From the NCBI GenBank assembly GCA_018650285.1, contig JABIGF010000020.1:62001-126000 (forward strand): a stretch of DNA of 64,000 nt. Reading direction: 5' to 3'. A model generated the notes under the pieces. The model had not been told where the DNA came from and did no database searches. It saw only the letters and a program-made list of their open reading frames with translations. Source of the DNA: Methanobacteriota archaeon (GTDB lineage: Archaea > Thermoplasmatota > Poseidoniia > Poseidoniales > Thalassarchaeaceae). Shown piece after piece: positions 25,481 through 35,874 of this stretch; within the stretch, counting starts at the first letter, position 1; the number at the start of each line of letters is the position of its first letter. The translations under genes were made by a program, and so were the position numbers.

Positions 25481-28400
25481 GTGCATAGAAAGTCCACCCT
25501 CTCTCTCGCATTTTTGTTGTTGACTGCAATCTTATTGCCGTTTGCAGCAATGCCAGCAGTTGCAAGTGCTGAAATTGATGTTGTACTTTCATCTCAACAT
25601 GAGCAGATGGTGCCTGGGGGTGCGACTAATATTTCAGTCACAGTGACAAACGATAATGTCATGAACACACGTTCGTTTGATATCTCACTTGATGCGACTT
25701 ATCTTCCTCCTTCATGGAATGTGACATTGGCAGATACCACACTTGGACCAGTATTCCCAACTCAGTCCGATTCAACAATTCTGATAGTTCGACTAGATGC
25801 CAATGCTCCATTAGGTGACAACGGTCAAGTTGACATTATTGTCACACGAAGTGATGATGCGAATGAGTCAACAACTGTGACATTGCAACTTTCAGTTGCC
25901 CCCTTATTTCTTCCATCATTGGATATTGGTATGGTAGGTAATCAAGGTTTGATGACACTTGAACCTAATCAGACAGTTGATCTAGCCGTTCCAGTAATCA
26001 ACAATGGGAATGTAGATGATACAATTATTTTGCAGGTTGATGAAACCATTGACTTAGCATCATTTTGGTCAAATTATAATTCTAGCCAATCAAACAATTC
26101 TGGCAATAACACTGGAAACAACACAGGCGGTAACAACTCAGGCAATAACACTGGAAACAACACAGGTGGTAACAACTCAGGCAATAACACTGGAAACAAC
26201 ACAGGTGGTAACAACTCAGGCAATAACACTGGAAACAACACAGGTGGTAACAACTCAGGCAACAATACAGGTGGCAATAACGGTAGTAATGGTACTTCAA
26301 TGAAGGGACCAAGCCGCGATGTACCAACTGATTGGGAGGTTAGATGGTTAGACCCTCTAGCTGTGAACATGTCTGCGGGAGAATCTAGGAATCATACATT
26401 GAGAATATCAGTTCCACCGGATGCCTCGCCACAATACTTGGGTGTAGCACTTTTTGCTGGCTCTGTTGGCGGTAATTTTAGCATCCAGTCAGTCATCGTC
26501 ATTGAAGTTTCAACAATGAGTGATATTGCAGTCTCTGTTGAACATGATGCTAATCGCACCTATTTGCCCGGGGTGACTGAAGTAGTTGCTATTGATATCA
26601 CGAATAATGGCAACGATGAAACCACTCTTCTCTATTCAACTAGTACGGACTCATTTTGTGATGCTACATTTACTACTACTCTAGGAGGTGAACTTACTCC
26701 ATTAGCAAGTGAGTCACTGTCAATGAACATCACGCCAGATTATTCTACACACTGGAATGACACCTGCAATATCCATATTTTCGCTGAAGAAAGTAATACA
26801 GGCGTAATCCATGAATCCATTTACACAATTGTTGTTGGTGTTGATTGGGGTTGGCAAATCACTCCACCAGAGGGTACAGTATTGGATGCAGGTGTTATTG
26901 AGACAATTCAAATTGGTGTGAGAAATATCGGTTCAGAACTTGATGAAGTTAGATTTGAATTGGTTGGTCCAAGTGGAATTACTGCAAGTGGCCCTCCTTC
27001 TTGGGTGACGATTGATAGAGGTCTCTCAAATGTTGTATCTTTCCAAGTTGAAGTTGATGGTAGCACGACGATGGTCGGGCTTCACAACTTGACTCTAACT
27101 GCAACGGGTTTGCATGGCGGCGAACAAGAAGTCGTTAGCGTGCCTGTAACTATTGCTCCACGCACTGCTTTGGATTTGGTATCGCCTCAAGGTGGTAATG
27201 TCTTGGTGGAGGCCGGAGATAGTACAAATTTCTCAATACAAGCCACGAATGATGGCACTAGTGCATTATCTTTTGATATTGATTGGAGTGGGCTTCCCTC
27301 ATCATTATCATTCGCAAATGTGCTTGACACAAGCACAGTTGAAGTTGGAGAAACTTTAGTTATTCCAATTACAGTTTCAGCAGCAGGTTCAGCCGCTGCT
27401 GTTACTCATCAGGTAACTATCTACGCAAAAACAACAAATAGTTCTGAAATACTTGCACAGACATCATTTTCAATCGAAGTTGCCCACTCGCCAAGTGTCA
27501 AAATATTAGCATCAAGTGACACTTTACCTGTTGGAGAAAATGCTTTGAGTTCAATGGATTTTGTCATCCTAAATGATGGCAATCAACAGGATCAATTCTC
27601 TTTTGCTTTGTCTCCATCAAGTGATGGTTTTGAAGTAACAATCACTCCCTTGTTGATTACTCTTGATGCTGGCGCACAAGATGTAGTGACAGTCACAATG
27701 CGTCGAACAACTGCTACTGGAGAAGCTCCACTTGCTTTAGTTGCAACATCATCCAATGATGCGGCGGTATCTGATACCTACGATTTTACCGTGACTGAAG
27801 TCACATTAGGTGTGACAGCGGCATTGACTAGTACAGATAAATCTGCTATGGTTGGCCAAATTATTCAAGCATATTTCTGGCTCACTAATACAGGAAATGC
27901 AAACCAAACATTCCAACTTTCAACTAGTGGTCTTGACTGTAGTAATCTTCAATCAACAATCACTCTTGCTCCATCACCGTCAGCAACTCCGGTTCTTGTT
28001 GAATGCTTGGTGGCACAGAATACTGCTGCGGGAGTAGTAACTCTTTCAGCAACCGCAACATCTCTTGCTGACCCAGCAGTTAGTGCTAGTGGTGCAATCA
28101 ATCTAACAATACCTGAGGACCGTGAAAACGGGCAACCAAGACTAACTGTGACAGTCACAGGTAGTGGTGATAATGTTCTTCCTCACGCAGGTAGTTTAGT
28201 TCTAACAGTCAATCTCAAGAATGAGGGGAATGAAGACCTTTCAGGTACACTTTCTGTTGTCGGTGAAGGTGCGGCAGACCTTTCACCAGGGTGGACTGCT
28301 ATTGGTGGTTCATCAAGTCCAAGTTACAACCTTGGGCCGGGCGATGAGGTGACTTACGAGTTGATGTTAGTTTCAACTTTCGCAACTAGTGGCGGCGAAT

Positions 28401-28858
28401 TGAGCATGCGTGTTCAAGCAGCAGGCTCAGGCCATCAACTTCTGTCCAGTCCATTCTCAGTAAATGTAGCAGGTCCGACAGTTGCACCTGATGGCGTATC
28501 ATTCGGATTTTTCGAATTAGATAATCAGACTTCAATTACTGTGATGTCAGTTGGCTGGTTGTGCACAATCCTCTTTGTATTGATGACAATTTCCCGTCGT
28601 AAAAGAGCTAAGAAAAATCACATACGCTCAACATTTTTTGAGACTGAAGAGACGATGCCAGACTTGCCAGCACCGATTGATTTGCCACCTCCACCAGTAG
28701 TTGCAGTTACTGATTTGGCTTCTGATGAAGCAAGAATGGTTGATGGAAGAGTAAGTTGTCCGAGTTGTTCATCTTCACTGAAGATGCCAGACGGACGTGA
28801 AGCGCCGTTCAAATTTACCTGCCCGAAGTGTAAAGATTCGGTCCGAGTAGTTGATTGA
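25481..28858 (+). CDS. Large surface protein with NEW3/CARDB-like repeats and C-terminal zinc ribbon
   Basis: 1125 residues starting at GTG. It has a signal peptide (STLSLAFLLLTAILLPFAAM... to about residue 30), then many beta-sandwich modules of about 110 residues in the style of NEW3/CARDB domains (repeated N-D-G-N/T-L and V-T-V-T patterns). An Asn/Gly/Thr linker coded by 39-bp repeats follows the first modules. Near the end come one membrane helix (VMSVGWLCTILFVLMTI), a basic stop-transfer, a Pro-rich stretch, and a zinc ribbon with CPSC and CPKC pairs. By the positive-inside rule the zinc ribbon is cytosolic. Probable cell-surface adhesin or scaffold. Confidence 0.8.
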   Translation: MHRKSTLSLAFLLLTAILLPFAAMPAVASAEIDVVLSSQHEQMVPGGATNISVTVTNDNVMNTRSFDISLDATYLPPSWNVTLADTTLGPVFPTQSDSTILIVRLDANAPLGDNGQVDIIVTRSDDANESTTVTLQLSVAPLFLPSLDIGMVGNQGLMTLEPNQTVDLAVPVINNGNVDDTIILQVDETIDLASFWSNYNSSQSNNSGNNTGNNTGGNNSGNNTGNNTGGNNSGNNTGNNTGGNNSGNNTGNNTGGNNSGNNTGGNNGSNGTSMKGPSRDVPTDWEVRWLDPLAVNMSAGESRNHTLRISVPPDASPQYLGVALFAGSVGGNFSIQSVIVIEVSTMSDIAVSVEHDANRTYLPGVTEVVAIDITNNGNDETTLLYSTSTDSFCDATFTTTLGGELTPLASESLSMNITPDYSTHWNDTCNIHIFAEESNTGVIHESIYTIVVGVDWGWQITPPEGTVLDAGVIETIQIGVRNIGSELDEVRFELVGPSGITASGPPSWVTIDRGLSNVVSFQVEVDGSTTMVGLHNLTLTATGLHGGEQEVVSVPVTIAPRTALDLVSPQGGNVLVEAGDSTNFSIQATNDGTSALSFDIDWSGLPSSLSFANVLDTSTVEVGETLVIPITVSAAGSAAAVTHQVTIYAKTTNSSEILAQTSFSIEVAHSPSVKILASSDTLPVGENALSSMDFVILNDGNQQDQFSFALSPSSDGFEVTITPLLITLDAGAQDVVTVTMRRTTATGEAPLALVATSSNDAAVSDTYDFTVTEVTLGVTAALTSTDKSAMVGQIIQAYFWLTNTGNANQTFQLSTSGLDCSNLQSTITLAPSPSATPVLVECLVAQNTAAGVVTLSATATSLADPAVSASGAINLTIPEDRENGQPRLTVTVTGSGDNVLPHAGSLVLTVNLKNEGNEDLSGTLSVVGEGAADLSPGWTAIGGSSSPSYNLGPGDEVTYELMLVSTFATSGGELSMRVQAAGSGHQLLSSPFSVNVAGPTVAPDGVSFGFFELDNQTSITVMSVGWLCTILFVLMTISRRKRAKKNHIRSTFFETEETMPDLPAPIDLPPPPVVAVTDLASDEARMVDGRVSCPSCSSSLKMPDGREAPFKFTCPKCKDSVRVVD
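26102..26257 (+). repeat. Four tandem 39-bp units coding an Asn/Gly/Thr linker
   Basis: Four head-to-tail copies of a 39-base unit at 26102, 26141, 26180 and 26219, nearly identical (first copy has ggc for ggt at one codon). Each codes for GNNTGNNTGGNNS, which holds N-x-T/S sequons. Shortened copies follow to about 26290. In frame within the surface protein gene; probably a flexible glycosylated spacer and a likely site of copy-number change. Confidence 0.95.
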
Positions 28859-28860
28859 AA

Positions 28861-28885
28861 CAACGCTAATTCATTCTAGGCGTTG
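28861..28885. terminator. Candidate hairpin between convergent genes
   Basis: CAACGC (28861-28866) and GCGTTG (28880-28885) are perfect 6-bp arms around a 13-base loop. It sits right after the stop of the surface protein and overlaps the end of the convergent trmI. It could act as a bidirectional 3' end or stability element. No strong T-run follows. Confidence 0.3.
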
Positions 28886-29665
28886 TGCTATTAGAATGAA
28901 TGCAGTGTGTCCCATTGGATTGTTCCCAGGGCGAACTCCACCTTTGCTCGCTTTTGTCCAAACACGGTCAATTCTCTCACCGGCCCAGTCTATTTCTAAA
29001 CCAGCGGCTTCACAAGCCTCCCAACTTGCTTCTAATTGACTCGTCACAGGGCAATAGCACGAGAGCCTTCCACCAATTGCTAACAATTTAGCAAAATGTG
29101 GTATTGCTTGCCAAGGCTCAGGTAAATCTAGTGAGATGGCATCGTAAGTTTGTGATATTTCACTAACTGTTTTTGCAGTAGTTGATGAATAAGCATCTGC
29201 TTCTACCAAGTTGAATTCGGGGAAGCCGCCCCAACTGTTGGTTGCAAGTTCGACATTTTCAAGCCCAACTTCAGCATGTTCTGGGCGCAATTCAACAGTT
29301 GTTATGAGGCCTTTATTTCCTATGGTATTTGCTAGATGGAGTGTTAATCCCGCTGAGCCAAAGCCGACTTCTAGTACTCTGTCACCAGCGCCAATCCCTA
29401 ACATTGAGCAGATTAGTGAAGCATCTTTTGGAGTGATGATTTGAGCCCGACGGTGCATCCCCTCAGTCAATTCTCTCAAGCGTGGTTTTAGAACTAAGAA
29501 ATCTTTCTGACCAATGGAAATTTGCGTGCCAAACTGCACATCTTTTAGGTCTCTTGCAGGATTGATTCTACCAATTCCTTTGACCTTGATTTCACGATCT
29601 CCCATAGAGATTAGATGCACCTTGCCGCTACCTTCGCGCAATGCCAAAACACGCTCATCCCCCAT
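28871..29665 (-). CDS. trmI: tRNA (adenine-N1)-methyltransferase, TrmI family
   Basis: A 264-residue AdoMet-dependent enzyme. The N-terminal beta domain has FLVLKPRLRELTEGMHRRAQIITPKD, the TrmI signature just before the Rossmann fold. Motif I is DRVLEVGFGSAGLTLHLA, the acidic loop VELRPEHAEVGLENV, and motif IV DAISLDLPEPWQ. The enzyme methylates A58 (in archaea also A57) of tRNA as a homotetramer, helping fold the T-loop. It is divergent from lonB and convergent with the surface protein gene. Confidence 0.92.
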   Translation of the reverse strand: MGDERVLALREGSGKVHLISMGDREIKVKGIGRINPARDLKDVQFGTQISIGQKDFLVLKPRLRELTEGMHRRAQIITPKDASLICSMLGIGAGDRVLEVGFGSAGLTLHLANTIGNKGLITTVELRPEHAEVGLENVELATNSWGGFPEFNLVEADAYSSTTAKTVSEISQTYDAISLDLPEPWQAIPHFAKLLAIGGRLSCYCPVTSQLEASWEACEAAGLEIDWAGERIDRVWTKASKGGVRPGNNPMGHTAFILIAQRLE

Positions 29666-29771
29666 GCTATCTCAGACAGGGCCGGGAAGTCATCTAAAGT
29701 CAATGCTTTGATTGCCCATTTCAGTACTAGAATCCAATAATTTCCCTATTGCAGACCTTAATTCACAGAAT

Positions 29772-29786
29772 ACGCCCTATGGGCGT
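29772..29786. repeat. Palindrome ACGCCC-TAT-GGGCGT upstream of lonB
   Basis: A perfect 6-bp-arm inverted repeat with a 3-base centre, followed within a few bases by six Ts. It lies in the 189-base region between the divergent trmI and lonB starts, about 70 bases before the lonB ATG. It resembles an intrinsic terminator but has no upstream plus-strand gene to end, so an operator or attenuator for lonB is as likely. Confidence 0.4.
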
Positions 29787-29854
29787 GCGTTTTTTCCTTG
29801 TGCGCAGTTTAATGACGGTTGGGGTGCGAGGAAATTACAACAGGAGGTATTGCC

Positions 29855-31957
29855 ATGGATGATGATGTTGAAGAAATCATTGCAGAAGAGTCTGATGAAC
29901 TCTTGTCAGATGAAGTCAAAACGACTTTGGATGATATCTCCGAACCAACCCTTCCTGACGATTGGAAAGTCGACGAAGAGTTCGGTGATGTGGATGCCAA
30001 TATTGCAGATACTATTGAGACCCTTCCTGTTGAAGAATGGATTCATACTATTGACATAGACTCAACTGCTGATGTTCCAATTCCAGAGAAATTAGTTGAC
30101 CGAGTTATTGGTCAAGAGGCAGCGAATATTGTTATTCGAAAGGCAGCAGAACAACGCCGTCATATGATGATGATTGGAGACCCAGGTACTGGTAAGTCAA
30201 TGTTGGCTCGAGCAATGACTGAATTGATGCCTGATGATGCATTAGAAGACACACTTTGTTATCCTAACGAAGAGGATGAAAACGAACCTCGAGTTAGGAC
30301 AGTGCCCGCGGGACGTGGTGACCGAATTATCAAAGAGAGAAGGGCACAAATCCGTATGGCAAGAGAGAAGACAAACAAGACGTTACTCTTCATTACCGGT
30401 TTTATCGCTGCAATATTGGTTTGGATGACCATAATGACTGGTGATATACTTACCCTATTATTTGGATTATTGATACTTGGGTTTGGTTTTATGTTCCTAC
30501 GCAGTCGTCTCTCTTCAGGTGATGATGCAAGGATTCCAAAACTGTTGGTCAAGCATGAGCGTGGTGATAAGCCTCCATTTGTTGATGCAACAGGGACACT
30601 TGCTGGTAGTTTACTTGGTGATGTTCGCCACGACCCTTTCCAATCAGGTGGTATGGAAACACCTGCCCATGACCGTGTTGAGGCTGGTGCAATTCACAAA
30701 GCAAACGGTGGAGTCTTGTTTATTGATGAAATCAACTTGTTAAGACTTGAAGAGCAACAAGCATTGTTGACTGCATTGCAAGAGAAGCAATTGCCAATTT
30801 CTGGCCGCAGTGAGCGTTCAAGCGGTGCTTTGACTACAACAGAACCAGCCCCATGTGATTTCATTTTGGTTGCTGCAGGCAATCTAGATGCTTTGCAGGG
30901 GATGCATCCTGCTTTGCGCAGCAGAATTAGAGGATATGGATACGAAGTGTACGTTAATTCTGAAATGCCAGATAGTGCGAGAAACCGTCGCCGAGTCATC
31001 CGATTCATTGCTCAAGAAGTTGCGAATGAGATGGAGAAAAAGAGTGGCAATCCCATTCCTCACTTTGACCGTAGCGCTATTGCAGTTCTACTTCGTGAAT
31101 CACAAAGACGTGCAGGTCGTCGAGGTAAACTGACGCTTCGTTTGAGAGAACTTGGTGGACTTGTTAGAGTCGCAGGTGACCTTGCTTGTGCAGATGGTTC
31201 AGAGTTTGCTACCTCAGCACATGTTCTCCGCGCACGTATGATTGCGAAACCATTGGAACAACAAGTGGCAGATCGAATGATTGAACGCCGTATGGATTAC
31301 TCAATGATTGTGAATAGCGGCGAGCGTGTTGGAAGAGTCAATGGATTAGCAGTTCTTGGTGCAAACACTGGATTATCAGATTTTAGTGGAATCATGTTGC
31401 CAGTTGAAGCGCTTGTCACACCTTCTCAAAAGAAGGGTGGCGCAGTATTTGCTACAGGAGGACTTTCTGATCTAGCCAATGAATCGGTAACAAATGTCAG
31501 TGCAGTAATCAAGAAGTTGACAGGCAAGGATGTTTCCGATTTTGACATTCACGTTCAATTCGTTGATACCCATGGCGTAGATGGTGATTCTGCTAGTATC
31601 ACTATTGCAACAGCAGTTATTTCAGCAATCGAAGAGATTCCAATTGACCAGAATTTGGCAATGACAGGTTCACTATCTGTGCGTGGTGAAGTATTGCCAA
31701 TCGGCGGTGTTACGGCAAAAATCGAAGCAGCTGCTAAGTCAGGAATTTCAAGAGTTATTATTCCACGAGCCAACATGAATGATGTTCTGATTGATGATGA
31801 ATTCAAGGATATGATCAAAGTCATACCAGTTGATACACTTGACGAAGTTCTAGAACATGCACTTATTGATGGTGCTGCGCGTGCCAGTCTCGTAGAAAGA
31901 TTGGGCAAGATTGTTGATAGGCTAACTACCGACCCAGCCAATCCAAGTAGCGCCTGA
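29855..31957 (+). CDS. lonB: ATP-dependent protease LonB, archaeal membrane-bound type
   Basis: About 700 residues from ATG 29855, which follows a clear GGAGGT site. The acidic N terminus precedes the AAA+ domain: Walker A GDPGTGKS (about 108-115) and Walker [13 protein letters not shown]. Between them lie two membrane helices (about 175-217; [18 protein letters not shown] and [15 protein letters not shown]), the hallmark of archaeal LonB. The C-terminal protease has the Ser-Lys dyad, S579 in DGDSAS and K622 in [12 protein letters not shown]. It degrades damaged or regulatory proteins at the inner membrane face. Confidence 0.95.
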   Translation: MDDDVEEIIAEESDELLSDEVKTTLDDISEPTLPDDWKVDEEFGDVDANIADTIETLPVEEWIHTIDIDSTADVPIPEKLVDRVIGQEAANIVIRKAAEQRRHMMMIGDPGTGKSMLARAMTELMPDDALEDTLCYPNEEDENEPRVRTVPAGRGDRIIKERRAQIRMAREKTNKTLLFITGFIAAILVWMTIMTGDILTLLFGLLILGFGFMFLRSRLSSGDDARIPKLLVKHERGDKPPFVDATGTLAGSLLGDVRHDPFQSGGMETPAHDRVEAGAIHKANGGVLFIDEINLLRLEEQQALLTALQEKQLPISGRSERSSGALTTTEPAPCDFILVAAGNLDALQGMHPALRSRIRGYGYEVYVNSEMPDSARNRRRVIRFIAQEVANEMEKKSGNPIPHFDRSAIAVLLRESQRRAGRRGKLTLRLRELGGLVRVAGDLACADGSEFATSAHVLRARMIAKPLEQQVADRMIERRMDYSMIVNSGERVGRVNGLAVLGANTGLSDFSGIMLPVEALVTPSQKKGGAVFATGGLSDLANESVTNVSAVIKKLTGKDVSDFDIHVQFVDTHGVDGDSASITIATAVISAIEEIPIDQNLAMTGSLSVRGEVLPIGGVTAKIEAAAKSGISRVIIPRANMNDVLIDDEFKDMIKVIPVDTLDEVLEHALIDGAARASLVERLGKIVDRLTTDPANPSSA

Positions 31958-31974
31958 GTAGTCATTTTCTACTC
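31956..31974 (+). terminator. Weak hairpin at the lonB stop codon
   Basis: GAGTAG and CTACTC form 6-bp arms around a 7-base loop containing TTTT, overlapping the lonB TGA. Possible 3' end or processing structure; weak because the stem is short and AT-rich. Confidence 0.25.
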
Positions 31975-32083
31975 CAAGGCCGCTTTGTCTTTCAAAGATA
32001 GAGCATTTTTCGCCAATTATTGACATAAAAGGTGCAAAGGCAAAGAACCTGAAAAGAAAGGCGGCAGAAGAGGAGAGGTTAGC

Positions 32084-32878
32084 ATGACACGTGACGTTGG
32101 CCCGATTTCTAGTCCGGCAATTGTATGTCATGGTGGTGCTGGGCACGGCGCTAAAGACCAACCAGGCGTTGATGCTGCAGTTGAAGCAGGTTGGGAAAAA
32201 TTGCAATCTGGTTCTTCTGCAATAGATGCAGCAATAGCTGCCATATTAATTATGGAAGATGACCCAGTATTGAATGCTGGTACTGGTGGCAGAATTCGTG
32301 CTGATGGTTCAGTTCAACTTGATGCTGCATTGATGACTAGTGATGGTAGATATGGGGCTGTTACTTGCATAGAATATACAAAAAATCCAATTCTAGTTGC
32401 GGCTAAATTATTAGATAAAAAAATCAACATGCTTGCAGGTCGTGGTGCGAGAGATTTTGCTGATTCAATAGGGGTGCCACGAATTGCAGTTAAGGGTTCA
32501 GAAAAGCCATCTGGAAATGACACAGTCGGTGCAATTGTGCGTGACTCAACAGGGCTCATAGTAGTCGCATCTTCAACCGGTGGATGTACCGGAAGACCTG
32601 CCGGAAGAGTAGGTGATACGCCACTTATCGGCGCAGGGCTTTGGTGCGATGAAAACATTGGAGTGGCAGCAACAGGAATAGGTGAAGCGATAACACTGAA
32701 AATGTCATCAATAAGGATTGCAGATAAGTTCTCTAATTGTAATGAAATTCAAGTAGCACTTGAATGGGGCGTATCTCAATTCAAAAGTGATATTGAAGTG
32801 GGTTTTATTGCCCTTGCAAAAGATGGTGAAGGCGTTGGGGCTGCAAATACTGCAATGCCATGGTCTACAATGACTTGA
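32084..32878 (+). CDS. Isoaspartyl peptidase / L-asparaginase (Ntn-hydrolase type)
   Basis: A 264-residue protein of the plant-type asparaginase family. CHGGAG at the N terminus, DDPVLNAGTGGRIRADG and DAALMTSDGRYGAVT are family motifs. The autoprocessing site is GNDTVGAIV, where cleavage before Thr frees the catalytic N-terminal threonine. SSTGGCTGRPAGRVGDTPLIGAG is the substrate-binding loop region. Usual length is about 300, so it is slightly short at the C terminus. Products hydrolyse beta-aspartyl peptides and asparagine in the cytosol. It is unrelated to the asparaginase II-type protein at 13.4-14.5 kb. Confidence 0.9.
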   Translation: MTRDVGPISSPAIVCHGGAGHGAKDQPGVDAAVEAGWEKLQSGSSAIDAAIAAILIMEDDPVLNAGTGGRIRADGSVQLDAALMTSDGRYGAVTCIEYTKNPILVAAKLLDKKINMLAGRGARDFADSIGVPRIAVKGSEKPSGNDTVGAIVRDSTGLIVVASSTGGCTGRPAGRVGDTPLIGAGLWCDENIGVAATGIGEAITLKMSSIRIADKFSNCNEIQVALEWGVSQFKSDIEVGFIALAKDGEGVGAANTAMPWSTMT

Positions 32879-32942
32879 ATAGGCCATTTTCCCACCCCGG
32901 TCTCCGTTTGTTATTTACGACTCGCGTGGACTAGGTCCCTAC

Positions 32943-35837
32943 ATGCGTGAGGGCGCGGGGAGCATGACGGGCGCGAGAGCGCGCGCTAAATTACTCGTTT
33001 TAACGCTATTTTTGGCGACTTTGATTGCTTTTGTGCCCACCACAAGTGCTACAGTTTCTGGTAATTTGATGATTCTAGATGGAATTGAGCCAAGGGAGGG
33101 TTCAACATATGATCGTGGCACTTCATTTATCATCCCATCAGTGAAAATAAAGAACGAATTATTCACAACCCATTCGTCAAGACAAATCACTTGGCAAATC
33201 TGTCCAGGGAATCACACATCTCTTATTGCTTGCCCTGGCAACCCACACGATGGATTCACCTCGTCGGGGAATGTTTTCGGCTTCCAAGAAACAACTGTTA
33301 CTTTTTCAAACGGATACTTTCAACCATTAGAGGCTGGCATCCACACAATATTCTTCATGTTTACAGAAAACGACGCTGATTCAAGTGATGATAGCATCGT
33401 ATACACATTCAATGTTGCAGCACCGCTGCGAGATATTACTCTGAATAATTTGAATTTTGATGAGACTCAAGTTTACAATAGTAACACATCATATCCGTTT
33501 TCAGCGGATTTTTACCGTCGTTCATGGGAATCAAATGTGAATGCGACTTTTGGATGGGAGATGTCATTCAATGGTTCAGTGGTTTCATCGGCAATGGATA
33601 CATTTGCTCCACCGGTTGCAACAGACCAAAATTGGGTAGCAACTCTACCAGATATTGTAGCTCCATTCCCTGGCCAGTTTCAAGTAACTGCAGGTTTGTT
33701 TAATTCATCTGGAGACATGAATGATTGGAATAATTTGGGCAATTTGACACTTGATTTCAATGACAGCACAGATGTTTGGATTGAAACAATTGAGCCAGCG
33801 CGTGGTTATGGGCATACTATTGAGGTAGGCGGGCAAAACAATACGTTATACGCTCTCGGCGCTGATTCAATAAAGGTGACAGCAGGGAATATCGGATATG
33901 TACCCGTAAACGCTTCCTTTTCATTGAGCATTTTTGATTTGAACGGCACCCTTCTTGATGGGCCTTTGCCTTGTGATGTTTTGATGGAACCGCAAGAAAC
34001 CGCATCATGTGTTTTTGCAATGCCGGTTGCTGGAGAGTTACTTCTCCGTGCTGAATTCCCACAATCTTTTGAGGCATTAGACGTCAATCCATCAGATAAT
34101 TGGTTTGAGGTGGTTGTTAGTAGTAGGCATATGCCAATGTATCCTACCATTGTTAATCCAACTGAAGGGGAGCGCTTTGATAGCGGCGATACTATAATGT
34201 TCATAGGACAAATAAATCAATATTCAGCGATGCCATTAAACTTCACATGGCGTTTAAATTATGAAGAAGTCATAGGATATGGGCAAATTCTCAATACCAC
34301 TTTGCCAATGGGCGAGTGGCTAGTCACATTGACTACCCGTGATAGCCAAGGCTTGATTGAAACTGGAATTAGAACTGTTCGAGTTCAGAATCGCATTTCT
34401 TTAGCCTCAGACCCTTGGGTGACTAGTGGCGAAGCGGTTATGGATGAATCAGTGATATACAATTTCAACGAACCCTATTATCCTCCAGAAGGTTTCCAAT
34501 ATCCTGACCTTAGGGATGCAGGCATTTCACCGCTACGAATTATTGATTTTGACATCCACTCATCTATGCCTGGTGTTACTGACCCCGGAATGGTTTACGC
34601 GGATGCAGTTATCAGTTTGACAGGAATGATTTCTAATGATTTGCTGCGAGAAAGCATACAAGTTTACAGAATGGAATCATCTAGTTTAACTATACTCGAA
34701 TCAATACAATATCCAGCAGTAATTGAGGTTGATTCTGAAACAGACACTCTGCATATTTATGATCCAGATTATACAAATGGAATGTATATGATTGCAGGAA
34801 ATTTAGAACCATCAAATGTTAGCGCCGACAATTTGACATCAGTGCAATTACCTCGTGGTGCTTTACGACTAGAGTGGGACCCAACAGGCGACCTTGATGA
34901 CCCATATTTTGGTGGATGGAGAGTCTACCGACGATTATCTTTCCCATTTTTCTGGCCATACAATAATCAGTCGCAATTTAATTCTGTTTTAGGTACAGAA
35001 GTAGCAGATTTAGGTCCATATGCAGATAATTGGGAGGATCCAACATCGTTACCAGATGGTACCTGCGTGTCGTATCTTGTGATGGCTTATGACCGTCAAG
35101 GCACAACTGATTTCACACACGGTGCGGCCGCTGGTTTTGACGGGCAAACAGTCAATTGGCAATGCGGGGATGCAACACCACCTTCGATAAAATTGTCATC
35201 TGTTTGGAGTGAAGTGACCTTTGATAATTCATCTGGAGAGAATATTCACCATGTCAAAATCAATTGGGTGTGGCCATCTTATGAGGGTGAGGAAAATGTC
35301 ACATGGTCACTTTATCGAGTTGAGTTAATACCTTCGGATTTGACTTGGATGGAGCCCATCGATACAGGTCTTTGGGGAGAGCCCGGCTCCACAGGTATTT
35401 ACCAAGAAAAAGAAGACCGATTCAAAGATGGTATTGAAAAAGAACATGTATATCACTACATTTTAGTCCCAATGGATAGTGTTGGTAATGTTGATTATAC
35501 ACCTATTCAAGAGAACATTGAGACAGTTAGAATTGGTAACCAATTCTGGGACCACAACAGTGACCTTATCCCCCTTCCACCTCCAGAGCAACCACCGCCC
35601 TACGGAATTGAATGGCTTGGAGAAGCCCTTGATTATTGGGAGGTTGATGCATTCAAAACGACGGCAATGATTGCATTTGGAATTATGTTACTGAATGTTG
35701 TAATGATACCAGTTGTCATCAATCAAACACGCGGTGTCCGCCGCCGAATTAAGAGAGATAAGATGCGTTTGAAGCGACAGCGAGAGTTGATGCTTGCCGA
35801 CGATATAGCCGAAGATCTTGAAGATATTTTCAATTGA
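32943..35837 (+). CDS. Large secreted surface protein with C-terminal membrane anchor
   Basis: 964 residues. A signal peptide (LLVLTLFLATLIAFVPTTSA) follows a basic N terminus; an ATG at 32964 is an equally good start. The ectodomain is beta-rich with many N-x-S/T sequons and Ig/fibronectin-like stretches, including ALRLEWDPTGDLDDPYFGGW and INWVWPSYEGEENVTWSLYR, which resemble fibronectin type III strands. One helix (TAMIAFGIMLLNVVMIPVVI) and a strongly basic tail (RRRIKRDKMRLKRQREL) end it, giving an outside-in topology. No enzyme motif is seen. Confidence 0.75.
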   Translation: MREGAGSMTGARARAKLLVLTLFLATLIAFVPTTSATVSGNLMILDGIEPREGSTYDRGTSFIIPSVKIKNELFTTHSSRQITWQICPGNHTSLIACPGNPHDGFTSSGNVFGFQETTVTFSNGYFQPLEAGIHTIFFMFTENDADSSDDSIVYTFNVAAPLRDITLNNLNFDETQVYNSNTSYPFSADFYRRSWESNVNATFGWEMSFNGSVVSSAMDTFAPPVATDQNWVATLPDIVAPFPGQFQVTAGLFNSSGDMNDWNNLGNLTLDFNDSTDVWIETIEPARGYGHTIEVGGQNNTLYALGADSIKVTAGNIGYVPVNASFSLSIFDLNGTLLDGPLPCDVLMEPQETASCVFAMPVAGELLLRAEFPQSFEALDVNPSDNWFEVVVSSRHMPMYPTIVNPTEGERFDSGDTIMFIGQINQYSAMPLNFTWRLNYEEVIGYGQILNTTLPMGEWLVTLTTRDSQGLIETGIRTVRVQNRISLASDPWVTSGEAVMDESVIYNFNEPYYPPEGFQYPDLRDAGISPLRIIDFDIHSSMPGVTDPGMVYADAVISLTGMISNDLLRESIQVYRMESSSLTILESIQYPAVIEVDSETDTLHIYDPDYTNGMYMIAGNLEPSNVSADNLTSVQLPRGALRLEWDPTGDLDDPYFGGWRVYRRLSFPFFWPYNNQSQFNSVLGTEVADLGPYADNWEDPTSLPDGTCVSYLVMAYDRQGTTDFTHGAAAGFDGQTVNWQCGDATPPSIKLSSVWSEVTFDNSSGENIHHVKINWVWPSYEGEENVTWSLYRVELIPSDLTWMEPIDTGLWGEPGSTGIYQEKEDRFKDGIEKEHVYHYILVPMDSVGNVDYTPIQENIETVRIGNQFWDHNSDLIPLPPPEQPPPYGIEWLGEALDYWEVDAFKTTAMIAFGIMLLNVVMIPVVINQTRGVRRRIKRDKMRLKRQRELMLADDIAEDLEDIFN

Positions 35838-35874
35838 TATTGTTCGTGTTTCAGATTTCAATCAAACGCGATTA

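Noticed and set aside
26102-26290. Possible CRISPR array
   Set aside because: The units are contiguous with no unique spacers and stay in frame inside a protein gene.
26074-26370. Minus-strand open frame of Leu/Pro/Val repeats opposite the Asn-rich linker
   Set aside because: It is only the antisense reading of the 39-bp repeat; no ribosome-binding site and the plus strand is clearly coding.
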